Assembly: GCF_020731415.2 (NCBI RefSeq)
Contig: NZ_CP088273.1
Span: forward strand, 2,423,001 to 2,487,000
From: Phyllobacterium sp. T1293
GTDB lineage: Bacteria > Pseudomonadota > Alphaproteobacteria > Rhizobiales > Rhizobiaceae
DNA: 64,000 bases
Direction of reading: 5' to 3'
Shown here: positions 1 through 8,444 of the stretch, in pieces
Layout: the number at the start of each line of letters is the position of its first letter
How positions within the stretch are numbered: position 1 is the stretch's first letter
Program-made: the position numbers and the translations under genes
The notes under the pieces: model-generated
Databases searched by the model: none
Seen by the model: the letters and a program-made list of their open reading frames with translations, nothing else
What the model was told of the DNA's origin: nothing

Positions 1-259
1 CCCCTTCACATATGGCGATTAGCGATCTGGTTCAAGCAATTGGATTGTCGGTTTCAAGATGGTCGCGGTGCAACACACCCATATCCAAAACAGCATTTGT
101 TCAAAATGATACTGAATTCACCTGGTGATTATTCAAGAATAGAAGGCTTATACCAGCCTAATAATCACTATAGACGAATAAACACTCGACGTCGCTTTTC
201 AAGCAACTTAAAAACAATCAAAGGTTGTGGGTTCGAGACCAACTACAGTTGAGGAATGG
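1..259. other. Left-edge intergenic DNA without a recognisable gene
   Basis: No convincing coding region or RNA gene is visible before the vgrG start. A short open frame around 40-252 has no ribosome binding site or recognisable protein features. A TTCGA-containing stretch near 231 resembles a tRNA T-loop, but no acceptor, D or anticodon arm accompanies it. The stretch probably holds the vgrG promoter. Confidence 0.4.
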
Positions 260-2386
260 ATGGAATTTGACTTCACCGACGCAGGCTTGATTCAAGCCGA
301 CCGCATTCTTCGCATTTCAACGTCGCTGGGGACAGATGTTCTTCTGGCCGAGAAAATGAATATCCGCGAGGAAATCAACGGCCTGTTCGAGATCGCGGTC
401 GACGTCAAATCCAAACGTACCGACATCAAGCCGGAAGAGCTTGTGGGAACGCTTATCGATCTATCGCTGGAAATCGCCTATGGCCAGCGGCGGCCTTGGA
501 ATGGTCTTGTCACGGGGTTGAAGGAAGGCCCGCCTGTCTCGCGTGGTCTGCGCTCCTACAGCTTGATCATCCGCCCGCAATTGTGGCTGCTGTCGCAACG
601 CTCCGACTGCCGCATCTTCATGGACATGACCACGGTGCAGATCGTGGAAACGCTTTTGAGCGAACACGGCATCAAGGCCGCGGTCACAGGCGGCGTTGTC
701 ACGCCGCCCGCACCGATGCACTACTCCGTGCAATGGAACGAAACTGATCTTGCCTATCTCACCCGGCGGCTGGAAGCCGACGGCCTGTTCTACTGGTTTG
801 AACATGAGGAAGGCCAGCATACGCTGCATGTGGCAAGTCATCCCTTCGGTTATACGAAGGGTCCTGATACCGATGTCAGGTTTGCAGCGGGTTCCACGGA
901 CAGAAACCACATCAGCGAGTTTGCCCGCAATTATCAGTTCACGCCGGGAAAACGTGCTGGCGGCGACTGGAACTTTGAAAAGCCGCAAGGACCGCAGGGG
1001 GCAACGACGCCCTCGCTTGTCTCGCTCCCCAAAAATGCCGAATATGAGCTGTTCCACTATCCATCAAAAGCGATGGATCAATCGGCCAATGATCAGGCTT
1101 CCAGACTGCGTATGCAGGCGGTGGAAGCGGGTCATGAACAGATCGAAGGATCATCGACGGTCAGAACGCTGGCGGCGGGGCGGCGGTTCAAGCCTTACGA
1201 GGTGGCGCACGCGGACCACCAGCACGAAGAATACGTGGTCACCGCGATTGTCCACCAGATCGTTGATTCATCCTACGAGACGGGCGATGGCAAGCTGGAA
1301 TACGCCAATTCATTCATAGCCCTTCCCAGCCGCTTGCCGGCAACACCGCATCGCCATACCAGCACTCCACGGATTGATGGCTCGCAGGTTGCCATCGTCG
1401 CCGGTCCGCCGGGTGAAGAAATCCATCCAGATGAATATGGACGCATCAAAGTCTGGTTTCCGTGGCAACGCAACCGCGCCAAGAAAGACGGTTCCGACAC
1501 CTGCTGGATTCGCGTGATGCAATCATGGGCGGGCAGCAGTTTCGGCGCACAGGTGATCCCCCGCATCGGCATGGAAGTGATGGTTACCTATCTCGAAGGT
1601 GACCCGGACAGACCCGTCGTCACAGGTATCGTGCCTAATCCGAGCACGAAAGTGCCGTATACGTTACCTGACAACAAAACCAAGAGCACATTCAGGACAA
1701 ACACCCATAAGGGTGACGGCTTCAATGAACTGAGCTTTGAAGATGAGAATGGTCAGGAAGAAATTTATATGCATGCCCAGCGGGATAACCGAATCCATGT
1801 GGGTAACAGCCGCTCGAAGCGCGTTGATAACAATCAGGCTGAAAGTGTCGGTCACAATAAAACAATCGAGGTTGGCAACAACCATCACGAGGTGATCGGC
1901 GGCAATATGACGTTGATGGTCGGGCCGAATATCCTTCAAAAGGGTGTAACGGCAGCCATGCAGGTTCTGCGTTCCAAGACCCGCGATCTGCTGTCATCCA
2001 ATCTTGGTGCATTCACCGACAAGCTGGGCTTCCTCTCCGACGCCACCATGGGGGAGGGCAATCTCGTTATTGGTGTGGGTAAGAACAAGGCTGAGACCGT
2101 GATGGTGAGTTCGACGGAAGTGGTGGGAGCAGCAAAAGCGACTACTGTTGGCGGCGGCTATCAACTTACCGTTGGCGGTGTCAAAAATGAAAGCGTTGCC
2201 ATAGGTTCTTGGGAAGAAGTTGGCCAAACCAAGGTTACTGTTATTGGCCATAAATACGAAATCGTATGCGGCAAGTCTCGGATTCTGATGGAGCGCGATG
2301 GGACGATCACTATAGAAGGTGTTAAATTGCTCATCAAGGAAGAGGCCGAACTGACTGTCAAAGCAGGCAAGATCAATCTAAACTGA
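260..2386 (+). CDS. vgrG: Type VI secretion system tip protein VgrG
   Basis: VgrG trimers form the puncturing spike at the end of the Hcp tube and carry effectors out of the cell. The roughly 708-residue protein has a gp27-like base (about residues 1-370), a gp5-like OB domain (about 380-460, around DEYGRIKVWFPWQ and SFGAQVIPRIGMEV), and a C-terminal beta-prism region with repeated NxxxxVGxN-type segments such as GNNHHEVIGGNMTLMVG. The frame is open from a GTG at 227, but ATG 260 is preferred because GAGGA (251-255) lies just upstream and family proteins begin near this residue. It heads a cassette with a toxin, a candidate immunity gene and a PAAR protein, so it is probably the dedicated carrier of that toxin. 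Other T6SS structural genes are not in the window. Confidence 0.93.
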   Translation: MEFDFTDAGLIQADRILRISTSLGTDVLLAEKMNIREEINGLFEIAVDVKSKRTDIKPEELVGTLIDLSLEIAYGQRRPWNGLVTGLKEGPPVSRGLRSYSLIIRPQLWLLSQRSDCRIFMDMTTVQIVETLLSEHGIKAAVTGGVVTPPAPMHYSVQWNETDLAYLTRRLEADGLFYWFEHEEGQHTLHVASHPFGYTKGPDTDVRFAAGSTDRNHISEFARNYQFTPGKRAGGDWNFEKPQGPQGATTPSLVSLPKNAEYELFHYPSKAMDQSANDQASRLRMQAVEAGHEQIEGSSTVRTLAAGRRFKPYEVAHADHQHEEYVVTAIVHQIVDSSYETGDGKLEYANSFIALPSRLPATPHRHTSTPRIDGSQVAIVAGPPGEEIHPDEYGRIKVWFPWQRNRAKKDGSDTCWIRVMQSWAGSSFGAQVIPRIGMEVMVTYLEGDPDRPVVTGIVPNPSTKVPYTLPDNKTKSTFRTNTHKGDGFNELSFEDENGQEEIYMHAQRDNRIHVGNSRSKRVDNNQAESVGHNKTIEVGNNHHEVIGGNMTLMVGPNILQKGVTAAMQVLRSKTRDLLSSNLGAFTDKLGFLSDATMGEGNLVIGVGKNKAETVMVSSTEVVGAAKATTVGGGYQLTVGGVKNESVAIGSWEEVGQTKVTVIGHKYEIVCGKSRILMERDGTITIEGVKLLIKEEAELTVKAGKINLN

Positions 2387-2401
2387 CAGAGGTATTTGAT
2401 C

Positions 2402-2779
2402 GTGATGAAGCTTTTGTCTGAGGAATGGCTGGCGGCAGAACAGGAAAACAAGGCACTGCGCAATGTAAAGCGCGAAGAATTCTGGTCAGGACTTGCTGTT
2501 ACGCGAAGCCGGGACATGGCGGATATCGATATTGCCCCGCAAGAACGCCTTGCCAATATCGCAATGCTGCTTAGTAAAGCTGGGGACAGAACCGACGATG
2601 CAGAAATTCTGTCCATTGCTGCTACGGCCTTGGTAACTTTGAATGCAATTGGCCCAGGATCGATGGATTTTTCCAGTCTAATCAATCCGATTTACATTAC
2701 AGACCTAATTGCATCTGCCCGTAAGGCATTTTTCGTTTCCGATGTCGTCCCGACATATGACCTGACAAAGATCGGCTGA
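2402..2779 (+). CDS. Small protein between VgrG and the TNT effector; possible effector adaptor
   Basis: This is a protein of about 125 residues that I do not recognise. It is rich in Ala, Leu and Glu, looks mostly helical, and has no signal peptide or clear membrane segment. AGAGG at 2388-2392 could serve GTG 2402 or ATG 2405, so the start is uncertain by one codon. It lies 15 bases after vgrG and 8 bases before the toxin gene, so all three are probably co-transcribed. In T6SS loci this position is often held by an adaptor or chaperone (DUF4123, DUF2169 and DUF1795 types) that loads the effector onto VgrG. I see no signature of those families, so that role is inferred from position only. Confidence 0.6.
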   Translation: MMKLLSEEWLAAEQENKALRNVKREEFWSGLAVTRSRDMADIDIAPQERLANIAMLLSKAGDRTDDAEILSIAATALVTLNAIGPGSMDFSSLINPIYITDLIASARKAFFVSDVVPTYDLTKIG

Positions 2780-2787
2780 CAAAGAAA

Positions 2788-4092
2788 ATGGTTAATCCTG
2801 ACATTACAATGGATGGCAGCCAATTGCCGTCCAACTGTTCTTATGTCGATTATGTCGGCAACAAGCTTTATGAATACGTTGCCGTTATTAAGTTGATCAA
2901 GGAGCTTGCGACGAGCGAGGCAGCGCGCCAATCGCTTTTTGATGGTTTTATGGATAGCGCCGCAGGGCATCTCATTAAGGGTGATGTTCTTTCCGGTATC
3001 GCCAAGACAGCTAGATCAAGAGCCGCCGACCATGCAGATGCTGCCGTCAATGGATCTTGGGAAGATACAATCAACCAATTCGGGCATGACTGGTTTTCCA
3101 ATGAGTATACCCTGCCATGGGCAAAAGATGGCAGTCGGGAAATCTATCACAAACGCGTGGCTGCAGACGAAACCCAACGTGCTGCAACCGCCCAAAAAGC
3201 CGCAGATTTTGAATATGCTTTGGCAAAAGAAAAGGCTAAAGAGTTTTTTGTATCCCTATGGAAAGCCATAGAGAAGCGTTGGCGCGAATGCGGGATCCTT
3301 TATGCCGTTGCCACGACGGCAACGGATGCGGTGTTTCTAGTTGGAGAACTGGCGCTTGGGGCGGGCCTTTCAGCCGGGGCGATGGCGCTGCTTAAATCCG
3401 TCAAATTCACAGCCCACGTTAGTCTTCCAGCGATCACAAAAGCCGTAGGTAGCGCAGCTAAAACTGGCGCAAGGGTTACAAAAGACACACTCGTCACTGT
3501 AAGAGCAACTATCGGCGTTGCAGGCTCTGCTATGCGTAAGCTTGAGCGTACCTATCGGGCCGGCGATCTGCATGCTGAATTCAAGCTGGATGATGTTCAT
3601 GCCGGTAATCTTATGGATGACACACAAAACGGAATTAAGGGAAAGACTGATAAAGACGAGCCGGGTGCAAAGCCCAATGGTAAATATACAGACCAGCAAC
3701 TAGCAACGGCCAAGGAAAAAGGCATCGATCCAAAATGGGTTAAACCGGATGGCAGGATTAACTGGCCGCCCAATGACGGCTTTGATGGGCCAAAAATTAT
3801 GGAGACTATGCCCAAAGGAACAATGCTTGATCGTTACGGAGACAATAATGGTGGGTATTTAGCACCATCTGGAACACCATTTGGAAAACGAGCATTGCCC
3901 GCAAACGATGTAAACCGAACTTTACGTCAATACGAAGTTCTCAAGCCTCTTGATTTGTGGTCTGGTCCCGCTCAGCCGTGGTTTGACCAGATTGGTGGTG
4001 GAAAGCAATTTATGGTTCCCGACAACAAGGATATAGATTACTTGATTCAAAAAGAATATCTGAAAGAAACAGGGAGTCCCTTCCGTGATTGA
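2788..4092 (+). CDS. Type VI secretion effector with C-terminal TNT (NAD+ glycohydrolase) domain
   Basis: The predicted toxin has 434 residues. Residues about 324-425 match the TNT domain (DUF4237) of tuberculosis necrotizing toxin: it begins with NWPPNDGF, continues with GTMLDRYG (Arg349) and a RQYEVLKPL strand, and ends with PWFDQIGGGKQF, whose Gln407 lies where TNT has its essential glutamine. TNT enzymes hydrolyse NAD+ and kill by depletion; T6SS-delivered relatives such as Pseudomonas Tne2 are known. The N-terminal part is helical, with a hydrophobic stretch at about 170-203 that may assist delivery. Its 3' end overlaps the next gene by 8 bases, the usual toxin-immunity arrangement, and VgrG and PAAR genes flank it. 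The domain call is strong; delivery by this VgrG is inferred. Confidence 0.88.
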   Translation: MVNPDITMDGSQLPSNCSYVDYVGNKLYEYVAVIKLIKELATSEAARQSLFDGFMDSAAGHLIKGDVLSGIAKTARSRAADHADAAVNGSWEDTINQFGHDWFSNEYTLPWAKDGSREIYHKRVAADETQRAATAQKAADFEYALAKEKAKEFFVSLWKAIEKRWRECGILYAVATTATDAVFLVGELALGAGLSAGAMALLKSVKFTAHVSLPAITKAVGSAAKTGARVTKDTLVTVRATIGVAGSAMRKLERTYRAGDLHAEFKLDDVHAGNLMDDTQNGIKGKTDKDEPGAKPNGKYTDQQLATAKEKGIDPKWVKPDGRINWPPNDGFDGPKIMETMPKGTMLDRYGDNNGGYLAPSGTPFGKRALPANDVNRTLRQYEVLKPLDLWSGPAQPWFDQIGGGKQFMVPDNKDIDYLIQKEYLKETGSPFRD

Positions 4093-4357
4093 TGATGACT
4101 TTGATCTGCTTATAAAAGCGCTAGATTTAAAAAATGTGCGTAAAGAGCAGTATAAAATTGATATAGTCGGACAAGACGTATTTGGCGAAGATCAATACGT
4201 TTTGAGAAAGTATGATGAAGTATGGTGGCACGTATATTATGAAGAAAGAGGCGTGCAAAAGAGGGTATGTAAGTTCGACCAGTTTACGGAAGCTGCTCAT
4301 TATCTTTTTTGGAAGCTCACTAAAGTTGAGAGCTTCATAGAAGTTGCCAATGATTGA
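4085..4357 (+). CDS. Candidate immunity protein for the TNT effector
   Basis: This 90-residue protein is acidic at its N-terminus and rich in aromatic residues (EVWWHVYYEERG), without a signal peptide, as expected for a cytosolic inhibitor of an NAD-degrading toxin. It starts at GTG 4085 inside the toxin gene; an AGGGAG ribosome site around 4072-4077 supports this start, and the 8-base overlap suggests translational coupling. The gene is visibly more A+T-rich than vgrG, as is common for toxin and immunity genes exchanged between strains. I do not recognise the family. The immunity role is inferred from position, size and overlap. Confidence 0.72.
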   Translation: MIDDDFDLLIKALDLKNVRKEQYKIDIVGQDVFGEDQYVLRKYDEVWWHVYYEERGVQKRVCKFDQFTEAAHYLFWKLTKVESFIEVAND

Positions 4358-4505
4358 GAACGTTTGCCCTAAATTCTGTATATGTACGCTCACATAAATG
4401 CGAGCGGGGTGCCGTGTCTTCAACTGAACGGATTGGCCATAGAAGCGCAAACGTCATTATGCCAATTGGCAATTGTCAAACTACAATTTACACGATGGAA
4501 ACAGA

Positions 4506-4814
4506 ATGCCAGCACAAGCGCGTTTAGACGACATCGGTTCCGGCCATGATTGCCATTTCCCTCCGACCAATGCGATTGAGGGCAGTCCTGATGTTATTAT
4601 CAACGGCAAGAATGCGGTGCGCGTTGGTGACGCCTATGCGCCGCACGGGTGTCCGTCATGCCCAGCGCCATCCCATGGGCGCGCATTGGCGGTGGGCTCA
4701 CCAACGGTATTCATCAATGGCAGACCGGCAGGCCGTATAGGTGACGCTATTGATTGCGGCGGCGTTGCCCAGACCGGTTCGGACAACGTATTTCTGGATG
4801 ATGGCTCGGCCTGA
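4506..4814 (+). CDS. PAAR domain spike-tip protein
   Basis: A protein of about 102 residues that is essentially one PAAR domain. It has MPAQARLDDIGSGHDCHFPP at the start, the DVIINGKNAVRVGD repeat, a CPSCPAPSHGRALAVGSPTVF segment in which Cys and His could bind the tip zinc, and INGRPAGRIGD near the end. PAAR proteins cap the VgrG trimer with a sharp cone and can recruit effectors. The frame is open from TTG 4473, but ATG 4506, preceded by GGAAA, matches the family start. It lies about 150 bases after the immunity gene and completes the VgrG-effector-immunity-PAAR set. Confidence 0.9.
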   Translation: MPAQARLDDIGSGHDCHFPPTNAIEGSPDVIINGKNAVRVGDAYAPHGCPSCPAPSHGRALAVGSPTVFINGRPAGRIGDAIDCGGVAQTGSDNVFLDDGSA

Positions 4815-4880
4815 ACACAGGTAGCAACGAAGCTGATAGTCCGGGTTTCCTTCTCGCTTTCCCGTCAATGAGGAGCGTAC

Positions 4881-5264
4881 ATGAGAATGTATACCTCTTT
4901 GTCCGTCACTCTCATATTGGCCGTCACGTTCGGATCGATAGGCCCCGCTCTTGCGCAAACGAAGAACCCGGTTCGCACTTTGAAATGCTGGGAGGGCGGC
5001 AATCGCCTTGAGTTTTCGCTCGATGGTAAGGGCAATGCAACGCTGACCCAACTTGTGGGCCCAGAGATTACACTTTTTGAGGATTTAAAGGACCCCGAAT
5101 GGACTGTTCGCACAGTGTTGGAAAACGGGGTCCCGCGGATACACATTGCAAACAAGCATGGTGCGCTCTTGTCGATATACGCCGCACGAAAGACGCTCGG
5201 CCAATTGACGTGGAACAATCCAGCCGCATCTAAAGCCGATGTGCTGTGTGATGTGGATTCCTAG
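4881..5264 (+). CDS. Small secreted protein of unknown function
   Basis: A 127-residue protein with a clear N-terminal signal peptide: basic start, hydrophobic stretch LSVTLILAVTFGSIGPALA, likely cleavage after ALA. The mature part is about 100 residues with two cysteines (LKCWEGG and VLCDVDS) that could form a disulphide, and it looks mostly beta. AGGAG at 4871-4875 supports the start. It follows the PAAR gene on the same strand by 66 bases and might be read with it, but it carries no toxin or immunity signature that I recognise. The periplasmic location is inferred from the signal peptide. Confidence 0.7.
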   Translation: MRMYTSLSVTLILAVTFGSIGPALAQTKNPVRTLKCWEGGNRLEFSLDGKGNATLTQLVGPEITLFEDLKDPEWTVRTVLENGVPRIHIANKHGALLSIYAARKTLGQLTWNNPAASKADVLCDVDS

Positions 5265-5282
5265 AGCTGCCATTACGGTGAC

Positions 5283-5310
5283 GCCCCGCCATCCCTGAGC
5301 ATAGCGGGGC
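5283..5310. terminator. Hairpin between convergent genes
   Basis: GCCCCGC (5283-5289) pairs with GCGGGGC (5304-5310) across a 14-base loop. The hairpin lies in the 63-base gap between the convergent secreted-protein and PhnB-like genes. No clear T-run follows on either strand, so its terminator role rests on placement. Confidence 0.45.
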
Positions 5311-5327
5311 ATCCATGATATCTGACC

Positions 5328-5813
5328 TTAGTCTCCGGCATAGGCCTTCTGCAGGGTCGCAACATCCAGTTTGCGCATTTTGAGCATCGCCTGCATTGCG
5401 CGTCCGGCTTTCTGTTTGTCGGCATCGAGCAGCATATCTATCATCGGTGACCAGTTGACCTGCCACGACAAACCGAAGCGATCCTTTAGCCAGCCACAAA
5501 CACTCGGCTCACCACCATCGGCAAGAAGAGCATTCCAATAGCGATCAACTTCGGCCTGATCCTTGCACTCGATCAGGAATGACACGGACTCGTTGAATTT
5601 GAACTGCGGTCCACCATTGATAGCCGTGAAGATCAAACCATCGAGTTGAAACTCAATAGTCATGATTTCGCCTTCCGGCCCCGGACTGTCCTTCAGATAA
5701 TGCGACGTGCGCAACACTTTGGAATTGGGAAAAATTGAAACGTAGAAATCTACCGCTTCTTTCGCGTTGAAATCAAACCAGAGATTCGGCGAAATGCGCG
5801 TGCGAATGGTCAT
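5328..5813 (-). CDS. PhnB-like VOC superfamily protein
   Basis: About 161 residues of the PhnB / 3-demethylubiquinone-9 methyltransferase-like group of the VOC (glyoxalase-fold) superfamily. Typical features are NLWFDFNAKEAVDFYVSIFP near the N-terminus, GEIMTIEFQLDGLIFTAING, and DRFGLSWQVN near the end. These proteins are small cytosolic beta-alpha-beta dimers; most members have no proven substrate and the methyltransferase label is historic. The frame is open from 5843, but the ATG at 5813 follows AAGGAGG at ideal distance. It is monocistronic and unrelated to the T6SS cassette. Confidence 0.85.
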   Translation of the reverse strand: MTIRTRISPNLWFDFNAKEAVDFYVSIFPNSKVLRTSHYLKDSPGPEGEIMTIEFQLDGLIFTAINGGPQFKFNESVSFLIECKDQAEVDRYWNALLADGGEPSVCGWLKDRFGLSWQVNWSPMIDMLLDADKQKAGRAMQAMLKMRKLDVATLQKAYAGD

Positions 5814-5908
5814 TGCAACCTCCTTTGATCCATTAACTTGCAAAGGACGTTTGAGAACCCCTCAATCCGACATTCATTGAAAAAATAAATTCCACCCTAT
5901 CCAATGAG

Positions 5909-6025
5909 TTGACAGCTTGCGTCTGCTCGCAACTCTACCGCGCCTATATTGATTGTCTAAACCGGCAGGACTGGAACAATCTCGGACGGCGCGTCGATTC
6001 AGATGTCGACACACTTGTCTTGGAT
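5909..6025 (+). pseudogene. Remnant of a SnoaL-like (ester cyclase) gene
   Basis: About 30 codons encode LYRAYIDCLNRQDWNNLGRR, which strongly resembles the N-terminal helix of SnoaL-like polyketide cyclase / ester cyclase proteins, usually about 130 residues long. The similarity fades after about 6025, and the rest of the open frame runs antisense into the 3' end of the histidine kinase gene. I read this as a 5' fragment left by a deletion. No complete SnoaL-like gene is nearby. Confidence 0.5.
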
Positions 6026-6071
6026 CGCGACAGAAGCTCAGCTTTTCAAAGGAGCATGAATTGGCTGATAC

Positions 6072-7754
6072 TCATGCGTGGATGGGTTGTTGTTCTGTCT
6101 GAAGTTTCAGCGCCAGAATGGTTGAGCGCAGTTCGGCCGGGCGGATGGGCTTTGACAGGATTGGTATCTGCGGATCGCCGACATCATCACGCACACGGTT
6201 TTCGTCATGACCGGTTACAACAATTGCCGGGATCTTGCGGCCATTGGCCCGGCGGATATAGGCAATGCAGTCCGTCCCCGTGGTCTTGGCACCAAGGTCG
6301 AAGTCCGTGATGATGAAGTCGCAGGTCACATCCTTGCCTTCAGGAAGCGCATCCTCCTGTTGAACAATGCAGCCCCACTTCTCCAGAAGTATGCCGGTTG
6401 CCATGAGAATATTGACATCATCCTCCACCAAGAGCACACGCAGGCCGTCCAGCAGGGAAGCAGGCTTGGCCCTGACCGTCTCAAGTGAACGAACCGGCTC
6501 TGCGACCATCTCAAAGCCATCGATGATAACGGTCGTGCCCTGGTTCTCCACCGATCGCAGCGATACGTCCAGTCCCATGAGCGTGGCAAGACGCTGCACA
6601 ATCGACAGGCCAAGGCCAACCCCTTCCGTGTCCTTGTCGCCGCGTTCGCGTACCTGATAGAATTCCTCGAAAAGCCGCGGCAGATGTTGTGCGGCAATAC
6701 CGGGGCCGCGATCATGCACCTCGATCGACAGTTTGCCGTCGCGCACCCGGCATCCCAGCAGAACAGGGCCACCCGGGGCATATTTCAAGGCATTGGAAAC
6801 AATGTTCTGGATCATGGTGGTCAGGAGGCTGGGATCGGTGCGCACGAACCTATGCGTTGCCACGACGGTCAGGGTCACACCGGCCCATTGGGCCGCTTCG
6901 GAATTCTGCCGTGCGATATCCTGCAGGATCTCACCGATGGCAACAGCTTCGGGCTGCGCCGATATCTTGCCGCTGTCGAGGGTCGAGATGTCGAGGAGGG
7001 ACTGGAACAGGCGTGAAACGCTTTGCAGTGACCGGTCGATATTGTTGACCATCTGCTGTTCTTCAACGCCCAGTCTGGCATCGCGCAGGCAGGCGATGAA
7101 CAGACTGATGGCGTGGATGGGCTGGCGCAGATCATGGCTTGCCTGTGCCAGAAACCGCGACTTGGCAAGGTTGGCTTCCAGCGCTGCATTGTAGGCCTTG
7201 TGGACACGCGTGAGCAGAATATAGACATAGGCGGGAACCAGAATGGCGGTCATCACAAGGGTGACGACAACATAGGGTTCACTGCGCCAGAAACTGTTGA
7301 AATAGGTGGTGGCTGCCAGGGCAACCAGCGCAACGACCGTCGCCGCTATCAGATAGCGTGGCCCATACCGCAACCCGTTGCCAACAGTGACCCATAACAC
7401 CATCGCAAACACAGGTGCAGTGATTGCTCCGCCGACAGCCATTGCAAATGTCATCGCCAGATAGTCGTTGGACATGGCGAAGATGCGGCGTTTTAGATTG
7501 TAACCAGGCCGTTTTACGATGTTGTGAAGCAGGAACCAGGAAACGGGAATGTAAAAGACGGAGTAGATGAGCAGCGCTATGGTAACCGCATTCAACTCAC
7601 GCTCGCTCGCGGAAAGAGCGATTATGATGTAGGCTGCAATGAACGGGACTGTAACAATGCGCGATATTGCCTGGCCGCGTTCCGCATCATATCGGTTTCC
7701 TCTGTTATCGGCATAAGACGCTATTTTCCCGAAAAGGCTGTTCACCCAGTTCAT
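6072..7754 (-). CDS. Membrane hybrid histidine kinase / response regulator
   Basis: A 560-residue sensor. Residues about 33-180 contain several hydrophobic segments (VTVPFIAAYIIIALSA, AVTIALLIYSVFYIPVSWFL, YLIAATVVALVALAA, VVVTLVMTAILVPAYVYILL). A HisKA domain follows, with the phosphoacceptor in FLAQASHDLRQPIHA (His207). The HATPase domain has NIVSNALKYA, DRGPGIA and GVGLGLSIV. A C-terminal receiver domain (about 434-550) has LLVEDDVN, the likely phospho-Asp in IITDFDLG, and a conserved Lys in ILSKPIRP. The layout resembles orphan hybrid kinases that signal through a phosphorelay. No partner regulator or phosphotransfer protein lies next to it, so its signal and output are unknown. Confidence 0.9.
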   Translation of the reverse strand: MNWVNSLFGKIASYADNRGNRYDAERGQAISRIVTVPFIAAYIIIALSASERELNAVTIALLIYSVFYIPVSWFLLHNIVKRPGYNLKRRIFAMSNDYLAMTFAMAVGGAITAPVFAMVLWVTVGNGLRYGPRYLIAATVVALVALAATTYFNSFWRSEPYVVVTLVMTAILVPAYVYILLTRVHKAYNAALEANLAKSRFLAQASHDLRQPIHAISLFIACLRDARLGVEEQQMVNNIDRSLQSVSRLFQSLLDISTLDSGKISAQPEAVAIGEILQDIARQNSEAAQWAGVTLTVVATHRFVRTDPSLLTTMIQNIVSNALKYAPGGPVLLGCRVRDGKLSIEVHDRGPGIAAQHLPRLFEEFYQVRERGDKDTEGVGLGLSIVQRLATLMGLDVSLRSVENQGTTVIIDGFEMVAEPVRSLETVRAKPASLLDGLRVLLVEDDVNILMATGILLEKWGCIVQQEDALPEGKDVTCDFIITDFDLGAKTTGTDCIAYIRRANGRKIPAIVVTGHDENRVRDDVGDPQIPILSKPIRPAELRSTILALKLQTEQQPIHA

Positions 7755-7969
7755 ATTTGTGCCCCTTGCCGATAATTCCCCAGTTGAACGTTATCATTTC
7801 GACCAATCGACAAACAGACCTCACAACGGCGCTGTAGCGGTAATCGGGAATTGCGCCTTCTGTCGCTTCATTTGATGATTTTGTCCATGAGGCCAGAAGA
7901 AGAATATAGTTTGTAAAACTCTGAATAGAGTAGGCAGGAAATTACAACCAAAACTACTAAAAAGGTTGA

Positions 7970-8043
7970 TGGAGCGGGTGAAGGGAATCGAACCCTCGTA
8001 TGCAGCTTGGGAAGCTGCCGTTCTACCATTGAACTACACCCGC
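7970..8043 (-). tRNA. tRNA-Gly (anticodon CCC)
   Basis: On the minus strand the acceptor stem GCGGGTG/CACCCGC closes a full cloverleaf. The anticodon arm is GCAGC-TTCCCAA-GCTGC, giving anticodon CCC. The T arm contains the GGTTCGATTCC loop region, the discriminator base is T, and CCA is encoded. It is read separately from the flanking genes. Confidence 0.97.
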
Positions 8044-8135
8044 ATATCCGAGAGACCTGCTGGACAGACAATCGAAATCAAAAGCAGACGAGACCGATAG
8101 TCAACCGGTTTCGCTGATCATCCTGCAATCTATTA

Positions 8136-8444
8136 TCAGCCCCTGCGCATCCGCCCCGTCAACACAGCCACGCCCAGTCCTATCCAACCTAGTATCGCAA
8201 TCAGCAGGACCGGTGCGACAGGGATCATCAACCAGCCCATTACGCCCATCGTATAGAGCATGTCGCCTATATCCATACCGCCTAAAAGGCAGGGGTGAAC
8301 ACTGCCCTCATCCACCGTGCAGCCAAGAGTTGTGGCGATCGCATAGGTCGCCAATACTGAAAACAAGGGCAGCAGGGCAATGATCGTAATGACCGTCAGG
8401 ACGATGACAATGATGCGTCGTTTGGACTGGGGCTGCTGAGGCAT
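8136..8444 (-). CDS. Small membrane protein of unknown function
   Basis: 102 residues with a basic N-terminus (MPQQPQSKRR) and two or three hydrophobic segments: IIVIVLTVITIIALLPLFS, a central stretch with two Cys, and WLMIPVAPVLLIAILGWIGL, ending in a basic tail. It is probably an inner-membrane protein with both ends in the cytoplasm. I do not recognise the family. It lies between tRNA-Gly and the dCTP deaminase gene on the same strand as both, with no sign of a functional link. Confidence 0.65.
   Translation of the reverse strand: MPQQPQSKRRIIVIVLTVITIIALLPLFSVLATYAIATTLGCTVDEGSVHPCLLGGMDIGDMLYTMGVMGWLMIPVAPVLLIAILGWIGLGVAVLTGRMRRG

Noticed and set aside
221..245. T-loop-like GGGTTCGAGACC sequence just before vgrG, suggesting a tRNA fragment
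   Set aside because: No acceptor, D or anticodon arm can be built from the upstream 80 bases, and the pairing of the presumed T stem is poor.
461..1057. 198-codon open frame antisense to vgrG
   Set aside because: Shadow of the VgrG coding frame; Arg- and Cys-rich composition, no ribosome site and no family features.
6026..6310. Continuation of the open frame after the SnoaL-like fragment
   Set aside because: It lies antisense to the 3' end of the histidine kinase gene from 6072 on and its sequence looks like reverse-strand noise.
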